This document shows positions 24,710 through 32,042 of a DNA stretch of 32,934 bases, piece after piece. The notes under the pieces were generated by a model that saw only the letters and a program-made list of their open reading frames with translations, was not told the origin of the DNA and made no database searches. A program made the translations under genes and the position numbers. Positions within the stretch are counted from its first letter, which is position 1. Each line of letters opens with the position of its first letter. This stretch comes from JBAZTO01 sp041661865 (GTDB lineage Bacteria; Planctomycetota; Phycisphaerae; SM23-33): the NCBI GenBank assembly GCA_041661865.1, contig JBAZTO010000047.1, positions 1-32,934 on the forward strand, given 5' to 3'.

Positions 24710-26670
24710 TGGCTAGCGACCCGTACGACATCAAGTTCACCATAGCGTCCACTGACTATGGCTTCATGCTGGTATCCCCCGAGGGGATGAGCAAGCAGCT
24801 CAGCGTGGCCGAAGTCGGCGTCCCCGAAGTGGCCAGGGTGAGCAATGCCAGTGGTGCCACCCACCAGGACTTCGACCCCCGGTTCGACACCCCGTTCTCT
24901 ATGGATAGCTTCGACGCTGGCAGCGGCCAGGCGCTCTTCGACAACTTCGATGAGAACGCCGTCTGGTGGGCGCCGGGTGTGGTTACCCATGTTGAGGGCA
25001 AGGCCTACCTTGCCCCGCCTGTGTCTTCACTGGCCCTCACGTCAGCCACAACGCAGGTGAATGGGTTCTATACCTATACCACGTCGGCCGGTGCCCGCTA
25101 CGACTTCTGCTGGTCCGGCACCCGGCTCTATCGCCGGGACGCTGCGAACAAAACGAACCCGTGGGGCGTGGCCTATACACACGCCAGCCAGAACGTCACC
25201 GACTTTACCGTCTTTAACGCCAAGGGCGTTATCGCCGTGGCCGGGGACACGTCCACGGCAGACTTCCTGAACGTCACCGCGAACCTCACATCTGGCACGA
25301 TGACAACCAGTGCTGCTAACCATACGCCGTTCAGCAGTGGCACGAAGCCCAAGTTCTTCAAGGCCATCCGCGGCACCCTCTACGCCCTGGTGGACAACTC
25401 CAAGGTGTTCTACACCGTGGACCCGACGATTGATGGCTGGATTGGCCCGATTGAGACGACCGTTGGCGCCGGCGACCCGAAGGTGGGTGACGGCACTTAC
25501 GCCTTCACGAACGTGGTAGCGGCCTCTGACTACATCTTCACGTTCTCCTATGACGCTGGCTATAACATCGACAGCGAGCAGAACGTCTCGGAAATCTTCG
25601 CCCAGTGGAAAGACAAGCCAGCCACCACGAACTTTGACCACGTAGCCGTCAACTCCCTGGACAGCACGCTCATCTTCGGCGCCGGAAACGAAGTCTACAC
25701 CTACGACCCACAGACTGGCGCGACTGCCCCTATGGGCCTGTCCAAGCAGAGCGGCTTCAGTGTGCAGAACATCCTTGGCGTGGCCGCGGGTAATCAGTTT
25801 GCCTATGTGCTGGCCACGGTCCGGGTGGCGACGATTAACTCGGCTTCCAGCGTGGCCCTCTTCCGCTGCTACAAAATGCGCGGTGCCCGCTGGGGCTTCG
25901 AAGTTCTCTGGGAAGACACTGCCGTTACCGAGACGTACTACAACCTGGCCGCCGTACCCTTCGGCCTCGGCACCCGGCTTTACTGGGGCCAGGTGCTCTC
26001 TGGCACTGCATCCATCAACTGCATGGACATCCCGGCCGACTGGGACGAGACATCCTCGGGCTCGTACGCTGCCTCTGGCGTGCTCTATACGAGCATCAGC
26101 AGGGCAATGTTCCCCGGCTTCGTTAAGCGTCACCTGTGGCTCTCCTACGAGACGGACGGGACAATTGACGGGAACAACTACATTCGCGCAGACTACAGCA
26201 CGAACAACGGGGCAACATGGACCCCCCTCACGTCCACCGGAGCCGGGTCGGCATCCACCCTGGTAACACGAGGTGACTACACCGCTGTTGCATCGCGCAG
26301 CATTGCCCTGCGCTTCGTCTTTGTATCCGGGGGGGCAGTAACGCCGCAGCTTCGCGTCTTTGACCACCACCAGCGGGTGAGGTTCAAGTACCTCCAGAGC
26401 ATCATGGCTGCTGTGCGTGTTGCGGACGGTATTGAGAAGAACAACGGAGCCAGGGACGTGCGGTCAAAGGCGACACTGCGCGCCGACTTGCTCACGCTTC
26501 GGACCAGTGATGCGACGATAACCTATACCGACTTCCTCGGCAATAGCTTCCCCTGCACGATTGACATGGTGACCTACTCTCCGACCCGCCACCACGTTCC
26601 CAACAAGACCCTGAATGTGTACGAGCTTGAGGCGCAGATTGCAATTACTCGCGCGGACGACGGGGACTAA
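24709..26670 (+). CDS. putative tail nozzle / beta-propeller virion protein
   Basis: 653 residues, ATG overlapping the previous stop. After an N-terminal region (MSKQLSVAEVGVPEVARVSN), the middle shows repeated blade-like strands: FCWSGTRLYRRDAANKTNP; FFKAIRGTLYALVDNSKVFY; STLIFGAGNEVYTYDPQTG. This suggests a beta-propeller as in short-tail nozzle proteins. The C-terminal part (LWLSYETDGTIDGNNYIRAD; LRFVFVSGG) is a beta sandwich. Coupled to the adaptor-like gene before it and the fibre gene after it (TAATG). Alternative: a peripheral fibre or receptor-binding protein. Confidence 0.5.
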   Translation: MASDPYDIKFTIASTDYGFMLVSPEGMSKQLSVAEVGVPEVARVSNASGATHQDFDPRFDTPFSMDSFDAGSGQALFDNFDENAVWWAPGVVTHVEGKAYLAPPVSSLALTSATTQVNGFYTYTTSAGARYDFCWSGTRLYRRDAANKTNPWGVAYTHASQNVTDFTVFNAKGVIAVAGDTSTADFLNVTANLTSGTMTTSAANHTPFSSGTKPKFFKAIRGTLYALVDNSKVFYTVDPTIDGWIGPIETTVGAGDPKVGDGTYAFTNVVAASDYIFTFSYDAGYNIDSEQNVSEIFAQWKDKPATTNFDHVAVNSLDSTLIFGAGNEVYTYDPQTGATAPMGLSKQSGFSVQNILGVAAGNQFAYVLATVRVATINSASSVALFRCYKMRGARWGFEVLWEDTAVTETYYNLAAVPFGLGTRLYWGQVLSGTASINCMDIPADWDETSSGSYAASGVLYTSISRAMFPGFVKRHLWLSYETDGTIDGNNYIRADYSTNNGATWTPLTSTGAGSASTLVTRGDYTAVASRSIALRFVFVSGGAVTPQLRVFDHHQRVRFKYLQSIMAAVRVADGIEKNNGARDVRSKATLRADLLTLRTSDATITYTDFLGNSFPCTIDMVTYSPTRHHVPNKTLNVYELEAQIAITRADDGD

Positions 26671-28529
26671 TGGGAAGAAGCATCTGGGCAGAACTGAATG
26701 AACTCCGTGACCTAACGGAGCGCATCGTTGCGGGCGAGTTCCCTACTCGCTCGCCCCTCGGCCCTGGGCAGATTCAGTCGAAGAACATCCGCGCTCGCGC
26801 CATCACGGCGCCGCTGATTAACGTCTCCAACCTTGAGGCTGTGAACACCCAGACGGGCAACCTCACCGTGGACGGTACGATTACCGTGTCCACGGCTGGC
26901 AAGATTGTGTCTGGCACCAACACGGACGACTGGGCGACGTTCACCACGTCACCAGGCGGTGGCCAGGGGTACTTCCACTCGTACGACGCTACCTACGGGG
27001 CGCTCGTGGCTTTCGGGGACTTCAACAACGTCTCTGGCCAGTACGTGAAGTGGGACGGCACAGCCCTCACCATCAAGGGGGTCATCGTGGCCAGTTCGGG
27101 CAGCATCGCCGGCTGGTCCATCACCACGGATGCGATTGAGAGTCCTGACGGCTCTGTTGGCATGGCTAGCAGTGGCCACAGCAGTGTGGCCTTCTGGGCC
27201 GGTAGCGTGGTCCCTACGAGCGCAGAGTTCTACGTCACTACGGCGGGTGACTTGTTTGCAACATCAGTCGATATCCAGGGTGACATCTGGGCAGAGACCG
27301 GGCGCCTGGACAACCTGGACATCCGTGGCACGCTGACCCTTGGTCCCAGCGGCGTCATTGCCACCGCGGGGACTACCGGGTGGAACTCTGGTACCGGGCT
27401 GTACTACGACTACAACACTGGCGCGCCGCGCTTCTCGCTTGGCAACACATCTGCCAGCGCAGGCCTTGCCTGGTCCACTGGCACAGGGCTTGTGGTCAAG
27501 GGCACGCTGACAGCCACGAGTGGCAACTTTACCGGAGACGTGACTATCGACCACGGAGGCTCACTCTCCAGTGGGCAGACGGCCTACGACACTGGCTCTG
27601 GCTTCTGGCTGGAGAGCACGGCTGGAGTCGAACGCTTCTCTATTGGCAACAGCGCCGGGAACAAGATGACGTGGAATGGCACGACGCTTGCCATCACAGG
27701 CACGATTACCAGCACGGCTGGCAGCATCGGCGGCTGGACGATTGACTCGTCCGGCCTGCGGCTGGGCTCCGGCTCTACGACCCGCGGCATGGACACGGGC
27801 AGCACTGCGTTCTACGCGGGTAGTGCGACGCCGGGTAGCGCACCCTTCCGGGTGAGTACGGCTGGAGCCCTCGTGGCCACGAGCGCCACGCTTACCGGTG
27901 CTATCACTGCGTCCTCCCTGTCGATTACTGGCACGGCGTCATTCTCCGGCGGTTCCATGACCCTGCCCAACGGCGGGACAATCACCTCCTCCACCCTTGA
28001 CCTGAACAGTGGAACGATGGGCGGCTTGACGGTCGATGGGAACATAACTGTCGGCAGCGGCGGCAAGATTAGCTTTGGCTCCGGAGCCGGCGATTACCTG
28101 GACAACAACGTCCTGCACTTCGAAGTTGGCTCATCCGAGGAAAGTGTTATTGAGGCAGTCAACGCCTCCAATACGCCACGCGCTAAGTTATCGGCTTATG
28201 CAGGAGCCGGTGGCGCAAGTCACATCTTGTACTCGTGGGACACAGCACAGTCGCAGCGGTATGGCTATGCATTTAGCCAATACAATGCTGGCGCGTCTGG
28301 CGTAGCGGGTATCAATGCCAACTACGGACTTGGAAACCAGGCGGCGGTTACAGCAACCGCCGTTGCAGCAGGAACGTCAACTGTTTCTATACAAGCCGAC
28401 TCGATTACCCTCACTGGGGCTGTGTCTATTAACAACGGCTCCACAACCGCAGTTGGTTCGTCCTATGGGCGTATGCCAATCACCGTCCCAGGAGTGGGGG
28501 TTAAGTACCTAGAACTCTTCAATGCATAA
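26670..28529 (+). CDS. modular tail fibre / tail-tip protein
   Basis: 619 residues, ATG overlapping the previous stop. The N-terminal helix (IWAELNELRDLTERIVAGEF) probably anchors to the tail. Next comes IRARAITAPLINVSNLEAVN. The shaft has duplicated beta modules, such as SIAGWSITTD and SIGGWTIDSS, and EFYVTTAGDLFATS and PFRVSTAGALVATS, the GWxI modules of many tail fibres. The C-terminal region (LFNA end) is distinct and could bind the receptor. No peptidase or chaperone domain is visible. It is the last structural gene before lysis, a usual place for host-range determinants. Confidence 0.75.
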   Translation: MGRSIWAELNELRDLTERIVAGEFPTRSPLGPGQIQSKNIRARAITAPLINVSNLEAVNTQTGNLTVDGTITVSTAGKIVSGTNTDDWATFTTSPGGGQGYFHSYDATYGALVAFGDFNNVSGQYVKWDGTALTIKGVIVASSGSIAGWSITTDAIESPDGSVGMASSGHSSVAFWAGSVVPTSAEFYVTTAGDLFATSVDIQGDIWAETGRLDNLDIRGTLTLGPSGVIATAGTTGWNSGTGLYYDYNTGAPRFSLGNTSASAGLAWSTGTGLVVKGTLTATSGNFTGDVTIDHGGSLSSGQTAYDTGSGFWLESTAGVERFSIGNSAGNKMTWNGTTLAITGTITSTAGSIGGWTIDSSGLRLGSGSTTRGMDTGSTAFYAGSATPGSAPFRVSTAGALVATSATLTGAITASSLSITGTASFSGGSMTLPNGGTITSSTLDLNSGTMGGLTVDGNITVGSGGKISFGSGAGDYLDNNVLHFEVGSSEESVIEAVNASNTPRAKLSAYAGAGGASHILYSWDTAQSQRYGYAFSQYNAGASGVAGINANYGLGNQAAVTATAVAAGTSTVSIQADSITLTGAVSINNGSTTAVGSSYGRMPITVPGVGVKYLELFNA

Positions 28530-28568
28530 TTCCACCCCATACTGGCTCGTAAACAGACCGGAGCGGAA

Positions 28569-28823
28569 ATGACCGACATGAATAATTTCTCAGACAGAGA
28601 CATCCTGGTACGACTGGACCTGGGCATGACCAACGTGCAGGCAGACATCACGGAAGTGAAGAAGAATCTGAACCAGGTAGAGCAGAAGCTCAGTGACAGA
28701 ATCACCGCCCTGGAACGCGACGCTGACAAGCGTACCGGGATGTTCACTGGAGCTAAGTTCCTCTGGGGGATACTCACGGCAATGCCAGTAGGAGTAATCG
28801 CATTTCTGCTGGGGGCGAAGTAA
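28569..28823 (+). CDS. XhlA-like holin / membrane lysis protein
   Basis: 84 residues: a coiled-coil cytoplasmic part (LGMTNVQADITEVKKNLNQV; EQKLSDRITALERDADK) and one C-terminal membrane segment (FLWGILTAMPVGVIAFLLG). This is the layout of hemolysin-XhlA-type holins and their relatives. It would control membrane permeabilisation and pair with the adjacent endolysin. The ATG has GGAGCGGAA upstream. With only one membrane segment it may need a partner that is not evident here. Confidence 0.7.
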   Translation: MTDMNNFSDRDILVRLDLGMTNVQADITEVKKNLNQVEQKLSDRITALERDADKRTGMFTGAKFLWGILTAMPVGVIAFLLGAK

Positions 28824-28984
28824 TAAACGAACATGAACTCAGGGAATTCATTGACGCGGCGCGCGCTCTTGCGGCGGAGTGCCCAGGCGATAGCACTAGG
28901 GACGTTGGCGCTCTCTGGCCTGTCAGTACAGAACGCGCACGCAAGTTCCGACGAATCGTCGAAAGGATTAAAGCCAGTGGCTAA
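28823..28984 (+). CDS. possible small overlapping ORF in the lysis cassette
   Basis: In the frame 2 bases behind the endolysin ORF (frame of position 28823), 53 codons run without stop to TAA 28984. They read as a plausible charged protein (NEHELREFIDAARALAAE; VSTERARKFRRIVERIKASG). There is no ATG, GTG or TTG; ATA 28823 is 7 bases after GGGGG, so initiation is doubtful. Its TAA overlaps GTG 28977 of the endolysin (GTGGCTAA), the same coupling used elsewhere in this genome. It competes with the view that the same DNA encodes the endolysin signal sequence; both may be true. Confidence 0.3.
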   Translation: MNEHELREFIDAARALAAECPGDSTRDVGALWPVSTERARKFRRIVERIKASG

Positions 28985-29645
28985 GGATTTGGTTTGGGCC
29001 ATGTGGCCCGTTGATGACGTGAATATTACTGGCCGTTTTGGCCAGGATTACGGCGGCTACTTGCACCGCGGGCTTGACCTTGGACCAGTGCCGTGGGGCA
29101 GTACGCTCCCCATCTTCATCTACGCGCCGGCTGATGGCACTGTCGTGGAGCCGCTGAACAACGGCTCCTTCGGCGTTGCTGTCTGCCTGGACCACGTGGA
29201 TACGTTGTACTACTCACTCTACGCTCACATGGAAGAGAAGTACGTCAGTGTCGGGGATACAGTCCGCGCCGGACAGGCCATCGGCAAGATGGGCTGGACT
29301 GGCCAGGTTGACCCACCTGGCCGGGATGGAATGCACCTGCACTGGCAGGTATGCCTGACGAAGGACTTCCCCACGGACATCGGTCAGTCCCGCGACCCGC
29401 TGTCCTTCCCCTTCGCGATTACTACCAGCGAGCCGGAGCCCGCGCCGGAGCCAGGGTTTGGCGAGGCTGCGGTCATTGCGCTGGTGAAGCAAGTGCTGGC
29501 GGAGTACAAGCTGAGCCCGAACTTCACGTCGGCCATGACGTGGCGAATCAATCAGTTGCACGAGGCCACGGAGAGCGGCGCCGAGTGGGAACAGTTGCAG
29601 GCTATCCACTGGGCGACTGACCTGGATAACTATGGGTTCCTGTAG
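28833..29645 (+). CDS. M23-family peptidase endolysin with export-signal-like N-terminus
   Basis: 270 residues from ATG 28833. Residues 1-37 look like a twin-arginine or Sec signal: LTRRALLRRSAQ, hydrophobic AIALGTLALSGLSV, then AHA before Ser38. Residues 50-195 form a LytM/M23 zinc endopeptidase: HRGLD (H78, D82), YAHME (H132) and MHLHWQV (H168, H170) supply the metal and catalytic residues that cut peptidoglycan cross-bridges. A Pro/Glu linker (EPEPAPEPG) leads to a helical C-terminal domain of about 60 residues, possibly cell-wall binding. GTG 28977 has AAAGGA 9 bases upstream and would yield a 222-residue cytoplasmic form without signal. Two starts are possible. Confidence 0.85.
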   Translation: MNSGNSLTRRALLRRSAQAIALGTLALSGLSVQNAHASSDESSKGLKPVAKDLVWAMWPVDDVNITGRFGQDYGGYLHRGLDLGPVPWGSTLPIFIYAPADGTVVEPLNNGSFGVAVCLDHVDTLYYSLYAHMEEKYVSVGDTVRAGQAIGKMGWTGQVDPPGRDGMHLHWQVCLTKDFPTDIGQSRDPLSFPFAITTSEPEPAPEPGFGEAAVIALVKQVLAEYKLSPNFTSAMTWRINQLHEATESGAEWEQLQAIHWATDLDNYGFL

Positions 29646-29712
29646 GCGAAGCCTACGGGATTCCGCAGGGTTCCTCTAAGCATCGCTTAGTGGATGCCCT
29701 CGGGTTCCTCTA
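29642..29712. other. hairpins and 11-bp direct repeat between convergent endolysin and integrase
   Basis: GTAGGC-GAA-GCCTAC (29642-29656) and CTAAGC-ATC-GCTTAG (29676-29690) are perfect 6-bp stems. GGGTTCCTCTA occurs at 29668-29678 and 29702-29712. This is probably a two-way terminator between converging genes; the direct repeats could also be integrase arm sites. Confidence 0.45.
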
Positions 29713-29719
29713 GGGTAAA

Positions 29720-30646
29720 TTAGCCTAGATAATTTCGCGGCGAGAAGCGCTCGTGTGCCTCAAGTGCACGGGCGCTTGCTGCGCTTGCGCCATACCTGTC
29801 AACCATAGACCGGCTCTTCCACCCAGTGACTCGCATCAAGTCACCCTCGTTGCCCCCGGCCTTGAGGTACATGTGGGCGAACGTGTGGCGCAACTGGTGC
29901 GGATGTATCGCTGGTATCCCGGCCTCTTCGCACCGCCTCTGGAGCATCTGGTAGATGCCGGGGGCAGTCAGCGTTCCCTTGTGGCCCAGCCACAGCGCGT
30001 CGATGCTTGCATACCTGCGGCGCTGCCTGGCCAGTACGTACCGCTGGATATCGGTGCGAGTCTCACGCACAAAGGCCAGCACCCTGCGGCGCCGGCCCTT
30101 GCCCATGACTACTACGCTGCGTTCCACTAAGTCCAGGTCGGCCACCTTGATACAGGCCATCTCGGACAGGCGCATCCCTGTGTCAATGAACAGGGAGATG
30201 ATTGCCCTGTCCCGCCTGGCATCGAAGGCGTTGCCAGCGCAGGCCTTCAGTAGCTTCCTGATATCGCCCTCGCTCACTACCGGGACCAGCTTCTCGGGCA
30301 GTGCCGGGGGCTTCATCTTGCCCATCGGGTTGTCCCTGCGCTCGCCGGATTCATGGAGCCAGCGGAAATACTGCTGGATAGAGCGGTAACGCTGGAGCGC
30401 ACTGGCATCGCCGAGGCCAAGCCCACCGTCCGCTTTCGGCCTGGTGACAGCACGCATAAAGGCGACCACATCGGTCGCCTTTAGCTTTAGGGGGTCCGGG
30501 TGACCCAGGAAGTCGCCGAGCTGAGAGACGGCGATGTTGTAGGTACGTATCGTGTTCGGCGCCTTGTTGACGGCCTCCAGGTGGTCAGTGAAGAGCGTCT
30601 GGTAAGCTATCCACGTGCCTGATTTNNNNNNNNNNTTGGAACTCAA
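29720..30646 (-). CDS. int: tyrosine recombinase (phage integrase), interrupted by an assembly gap
   Basis: About 308 residues counting the gap as if it were exactly 10 bases. Core-binding domain about 15-110 (FTDHLEAVNKAPNTIRTYN). The catalytic domain has the full set: Arg159 (DTGMRLSE), Lys184, HPHQLRHTF with His250 and Arg253, Trp276 (GWKSRS) and Tyr285 (VDRYG). It catalyses site-specific integration and, with a partner, excision. The TTG start (30646) has GGAGG seven bases upstream on this strand, and a promoter lies behind it. Ten Ns at residues 4-7 leave the true N-terminus and frame unproven, but the flanking frame reads through. A directionality factor is not evident. Confidence 0.9.
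   Translation of the reverse strand: MSSXXXXKSGTWIAYQTLFTDHLEAVNKAPNTIRTYNIAVSQLGDFLGHPDPLKLKATDVVAFMRAVTRPKADGGLGLGDASALQRYRSIQQYFRWLHESGERRDNPMGKMKPPALPEKLVPVVSEGDIRKLLKACAGNAFDARRDRAIISLFIDTGMRLSEMACIKVADLDLVERSVVVMGKGRRRRVLAFVRETRTDIQRYVLARQRRRYASIDALWLGHKGTLTAPGIYQMLQRRCEEAGIPAIHPHQLRHTFAHMYLKAGGNEGDLMRVTGWKSRSMVDRYGASAASARALEAHERFSPRNYLG
30626..30635. other. assembly gap (10 N)
   Basis: Ten undetermined bases inside the integrase N-terminus, probably a placeholder of unknown real length joining two contig ends. Confidence 0.95.
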
Positions 30647-30669
30647 GGTTGCACCTCCGCGGAGAAGGA

Positions 30670-30698
30670 ATTATCTTCTCTACCGAGGGCGCTGGCAA
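30670..30698 (-). promoter_or_regulatory. integrase promoter
   Basis: On the - strand, TTGCCA (30698-30693, 5 of 6 of the -35 consensus), a 17-base spacer, then GATAAT (30675-30670, 5 of 6 of the -10 consensus). Transcription would start near 30663, just before the GGAGG and TTG of the integrase. The -10 sits inside an inverted repeat GAGAAG-N7-CTTCTC (30662-30680), a possible operator. Confidence 0.65.
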
Positions 30699-30702
30699 CC
30701 CT

Positions 30703-30734
30703 GAACAGTCGATTGTGGTTGTAATCGACTGTTC
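30703..30734. promoter_or_regulatory. 12-bp perfect inverted repeat next to the integrase promoter
   Basis: GAACAGTCGATT and AATCGACTGTTC separated by 8 bases, starting 5 bases upstream of the -35 element. It could be a repressor or activator operator, or part of the attachment site. Not followed by a T-tract on either strand. Confidence 0.6.
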
Positions 30735-30760
30735 ACCAGTTCAGGACAGCCAAAACGCGT

Positions 30761-30798
30761 GGGCCTGTAGCTCAGTTGGAAGAGCAGTGGACTTTTAA
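30761..30798 (+). other. tRNA-Lys(TTT) 5' half, probable attachment site (attP) core
   Basis: 38 bases match tRNA positions 1-38: acceptor strand GGGCCTG, TA, D-arm GCTC/GAGC closing an 8-base loop, and anticodon-stem strand GTGGA with the full loop CTTTTAA (anticodon TTT at 30794-30796). Homology stops exactly after the anticodon loop; the next bases (GCGGC) do not pair with the stem. No 3' half follows. It lies about 115 bases upstream of the integrase start. A tRNA fragment ending at the anticodon loop beside an integrase is best read as an attachment site. Confidence 0.65.
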
Positions 30799-30875
30799 GC
30801 GGCATATCGCCGGGACCGCTCCCGCATCTCAGCAGCGGCCGGCGAAAGCCGTTAGTTATCCGTTGTTCGCGTAGC

Positions 30876-31124
30876 CTAGCGAAGCTGTCGGTAACCGCCG
30901 CAGGCCTTGCACTCAGTGCGGCGCTGCCACGGTTCCCCGACTGGCTCCATCTTGTGGTTGGTACACTCGGCAATGCGCTGAGCGTTGGCCTTCTCGGCGT
31001 CCCAAATCTTGATGGCGGAAGGGCCGATGGTTATTGAGCGGATTGGCCCCGAGTTCTCAGAAGTCAGCGGGGCAAAGTAAACGTCGGCGGTATCAGGCAG
31101 GTTCTTGTCGTCTTCCATGTGCAT
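30876..31124 (-). CDS. small Zn-ribbon-like protein
   Basis: 82 residues, ATG 31124 (a second ATG at 31118 is possible). The last gene of the - strand operon, 6 bases after the preceding stop. The C-terminus holds ECTNHKMEPVGEP then TECKACGGYRQLR, a possible Cys/His zinc site. The middle (GPIRSITIGPSAIKIWDAEK) resembles a short beta region. Function unknown. Confidence 0.6.
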   Translation of the reverse strand: MHMEDDKNLPDTADVYFAPLTSENSGPIRSITIGPSAIKIWDAEKANAQRIAECTNHKMEPVGEPWQRRTECKACGGYRQLR

Positions 31125-31130
31125 ATTTTA

Positions 31131-31274
31131 CTACCTTGTCCGCAGCTTCTTCTTGCATACATTGCAGAGCGCGGGAACGACGCCCTTAACGCGCCGCCCG
31201 CAACCCGGCGCCGAGCATACGGACGTTGACCTCGTCCGTCGCTGCGGCTTCAGTGCGTTGCACTCGTTGCACAC
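31131..31274 (-). CDS. 47-residue Cys-rich (Zn-ribbon-like) micro-protein
   Basis: GTG 31274 overlaps the upstream gene's stop (TAGTG) and the frame runs to TAG at 31131. The product has three cysteine pairs: VCNEC at the start, CSAPGC in the middle and CNVCKKK near the end, with many Arg/Lys, giving a basic, probably zinc-bound and nucleic-acid-binding protein. Its coupling and Cys spacing argue that this short gene is real. Confidence 0.6.
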   Translation of the reverse strand: MCNECNALKPQRRTRSTSVCSAPGCGRRVKGVVPALCNVCKKKLRTR

Positions 31275-31483
31275 TAGGCGGTGAATCCCTTTAGGTCTTC
31301 GTGGGCGCGAATCATCGCTATGACATCACCTTCCGCCATTGCCCTTGCCGCCGCATCCAGGGATGCCCGCATTAGCATGAGCGCCAGTTGGCCGGGCGGG
31401 CCTATCTCCACGTAGAGAGGCATGACCTTATCTCGAACACGGGCCATCTCTTTCGGCAGCGCCTCTCCTAGCGTGTCACTCAT
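31274..31483 (-). CDS. hypothetical protein
   Basis: 69 residues, ATG overlapping the upstream stop (ATGA). All-helical and Ala/Met-rich (LALMLMRASLDAAARAMAEG). No motif recognised. Part of the seven-gene coupled operon. Confidence 0.6.
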   Translation of the reverse strand: MSDTLGEALPKEMARVRDKVMPLYVEIGPPGQLALMLMRASLDAAARAMAEGDVIAMIRAHEDLKGFTA

Positions 31484-31839
31484 CGGACGCTCCCCAGTGC
31501 CTCAAACACGTCCTTGACAGCAGCCATGCCTTCGTCGAAGCGGATGAGCGCTTCGTTGGCCGCGCGCTGGTAGTAGCGCTTCATCTCCACGTCCGTCGTC
31601 GTGTCGGCCATGCCCTGGAACTTGGCCCAGGCTGTCACGTCAGCAATCGCTTCGACAATGCGCGGGGCAACGTGGCCAATGCCTTCGGCCATCACGCTCA
31701 GCCATGCCTCGTTGGCCCTGTAGTAACGCCAGAGGCCAGCGCCCTCATACCCGGCCTCAATATCAACGCGAGATTCTCCACGGTCAGTGGAGAGCATGGT
31801 AAGTTGCTCTGCCCAGGTTGGTTTAGTAGCAGTAGTCAT
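31480..31839 (-). CDS. hypothetical helical protein
   Basis: 119 residues, ATG overlapping the upstream stop (ATGA). Mostly helical with aromatic residues (GLWRYYRANEAWLSVMAEGI; VEMKRYYQRAANEALIRFDE). No catalytic motif or membrane segment. Function unknown; operon context suggests an early/accessory role. Confidence 0.62.
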   Translation of the reverse strand: MTTATKPTWAEQLTMLSTDRGESRVDIEAGYEGAGLWRYYRANEAWLSVMAEGIGHVAPRIVEAIADVTAWAKFQGMADTTTDVEMKRYYQRAANEALIRFDEGMAAVKDVFEALGSVR

Positions 31840-32042
31840 TTAGCCAACTCCCATTTGGATTCGAGGTACTTGTCGCGGGCCTCGCGCAATGCGGCAACAA
31901 GAATCGGCCCTTGCTCTGTCGTGTCTAGTTTCGTGTCGTACTCCCACCAGTTCAGGAAGTCGCGGAGGGCAAAGATGAGTTGTGACTCGTTGGCACCGTG
32001 ACGGAGGCGCCTAAGTGTTGCTTCACTGATTGCGTCGCTCAT
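31836..32042 (-). CDS. hypothetical protein
   Basis: 68 residues, ATG overlapping the upstream stop (ATGA). Helical, with NESQLIFALRDFLNWWEYD and ALREARDKYLESKWELAK. No function recognised. Contiguous with its neighbours in the - strand operon. Confidence 0.6.
   Translation of the reverse strand: MSDAISEATLRRLRHGANESQLIFALRDFLNWWEYDTKLDTTEQGPILVAALREARDKYLESKWELAK

Noticed and set aside
25042..26370. 442-residue ORF on the - strand
   Set aside because: Antisense shadow of the nozzle-like gene; composition typical of reverse-frame translation.
30838..30853. CGGC-GAAA-GCCG tetraloop hairpin as a terminator
   Set aside because: Only a 4-bp stem with no T-tract; too weak to call.
30761..30910. 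Complete tRNA-Lys interrupted by an intron at the anticodon loop
   Set aside because: CAGGCCT near 30900 could pair with the acceptor strand, but no TCCAC anticodon-stem strand and no T-arm (GTTCRA) occur between, and the bases belong to the Zn-ribbon-like gene.
30680..30973. 97-residue ORF on the - strand across the tRNA half
   Set aside because: Overlaps the attachment site, the 12-bp inverted repeat and the coupled gene at 30876-31124; composition is not protein-like.
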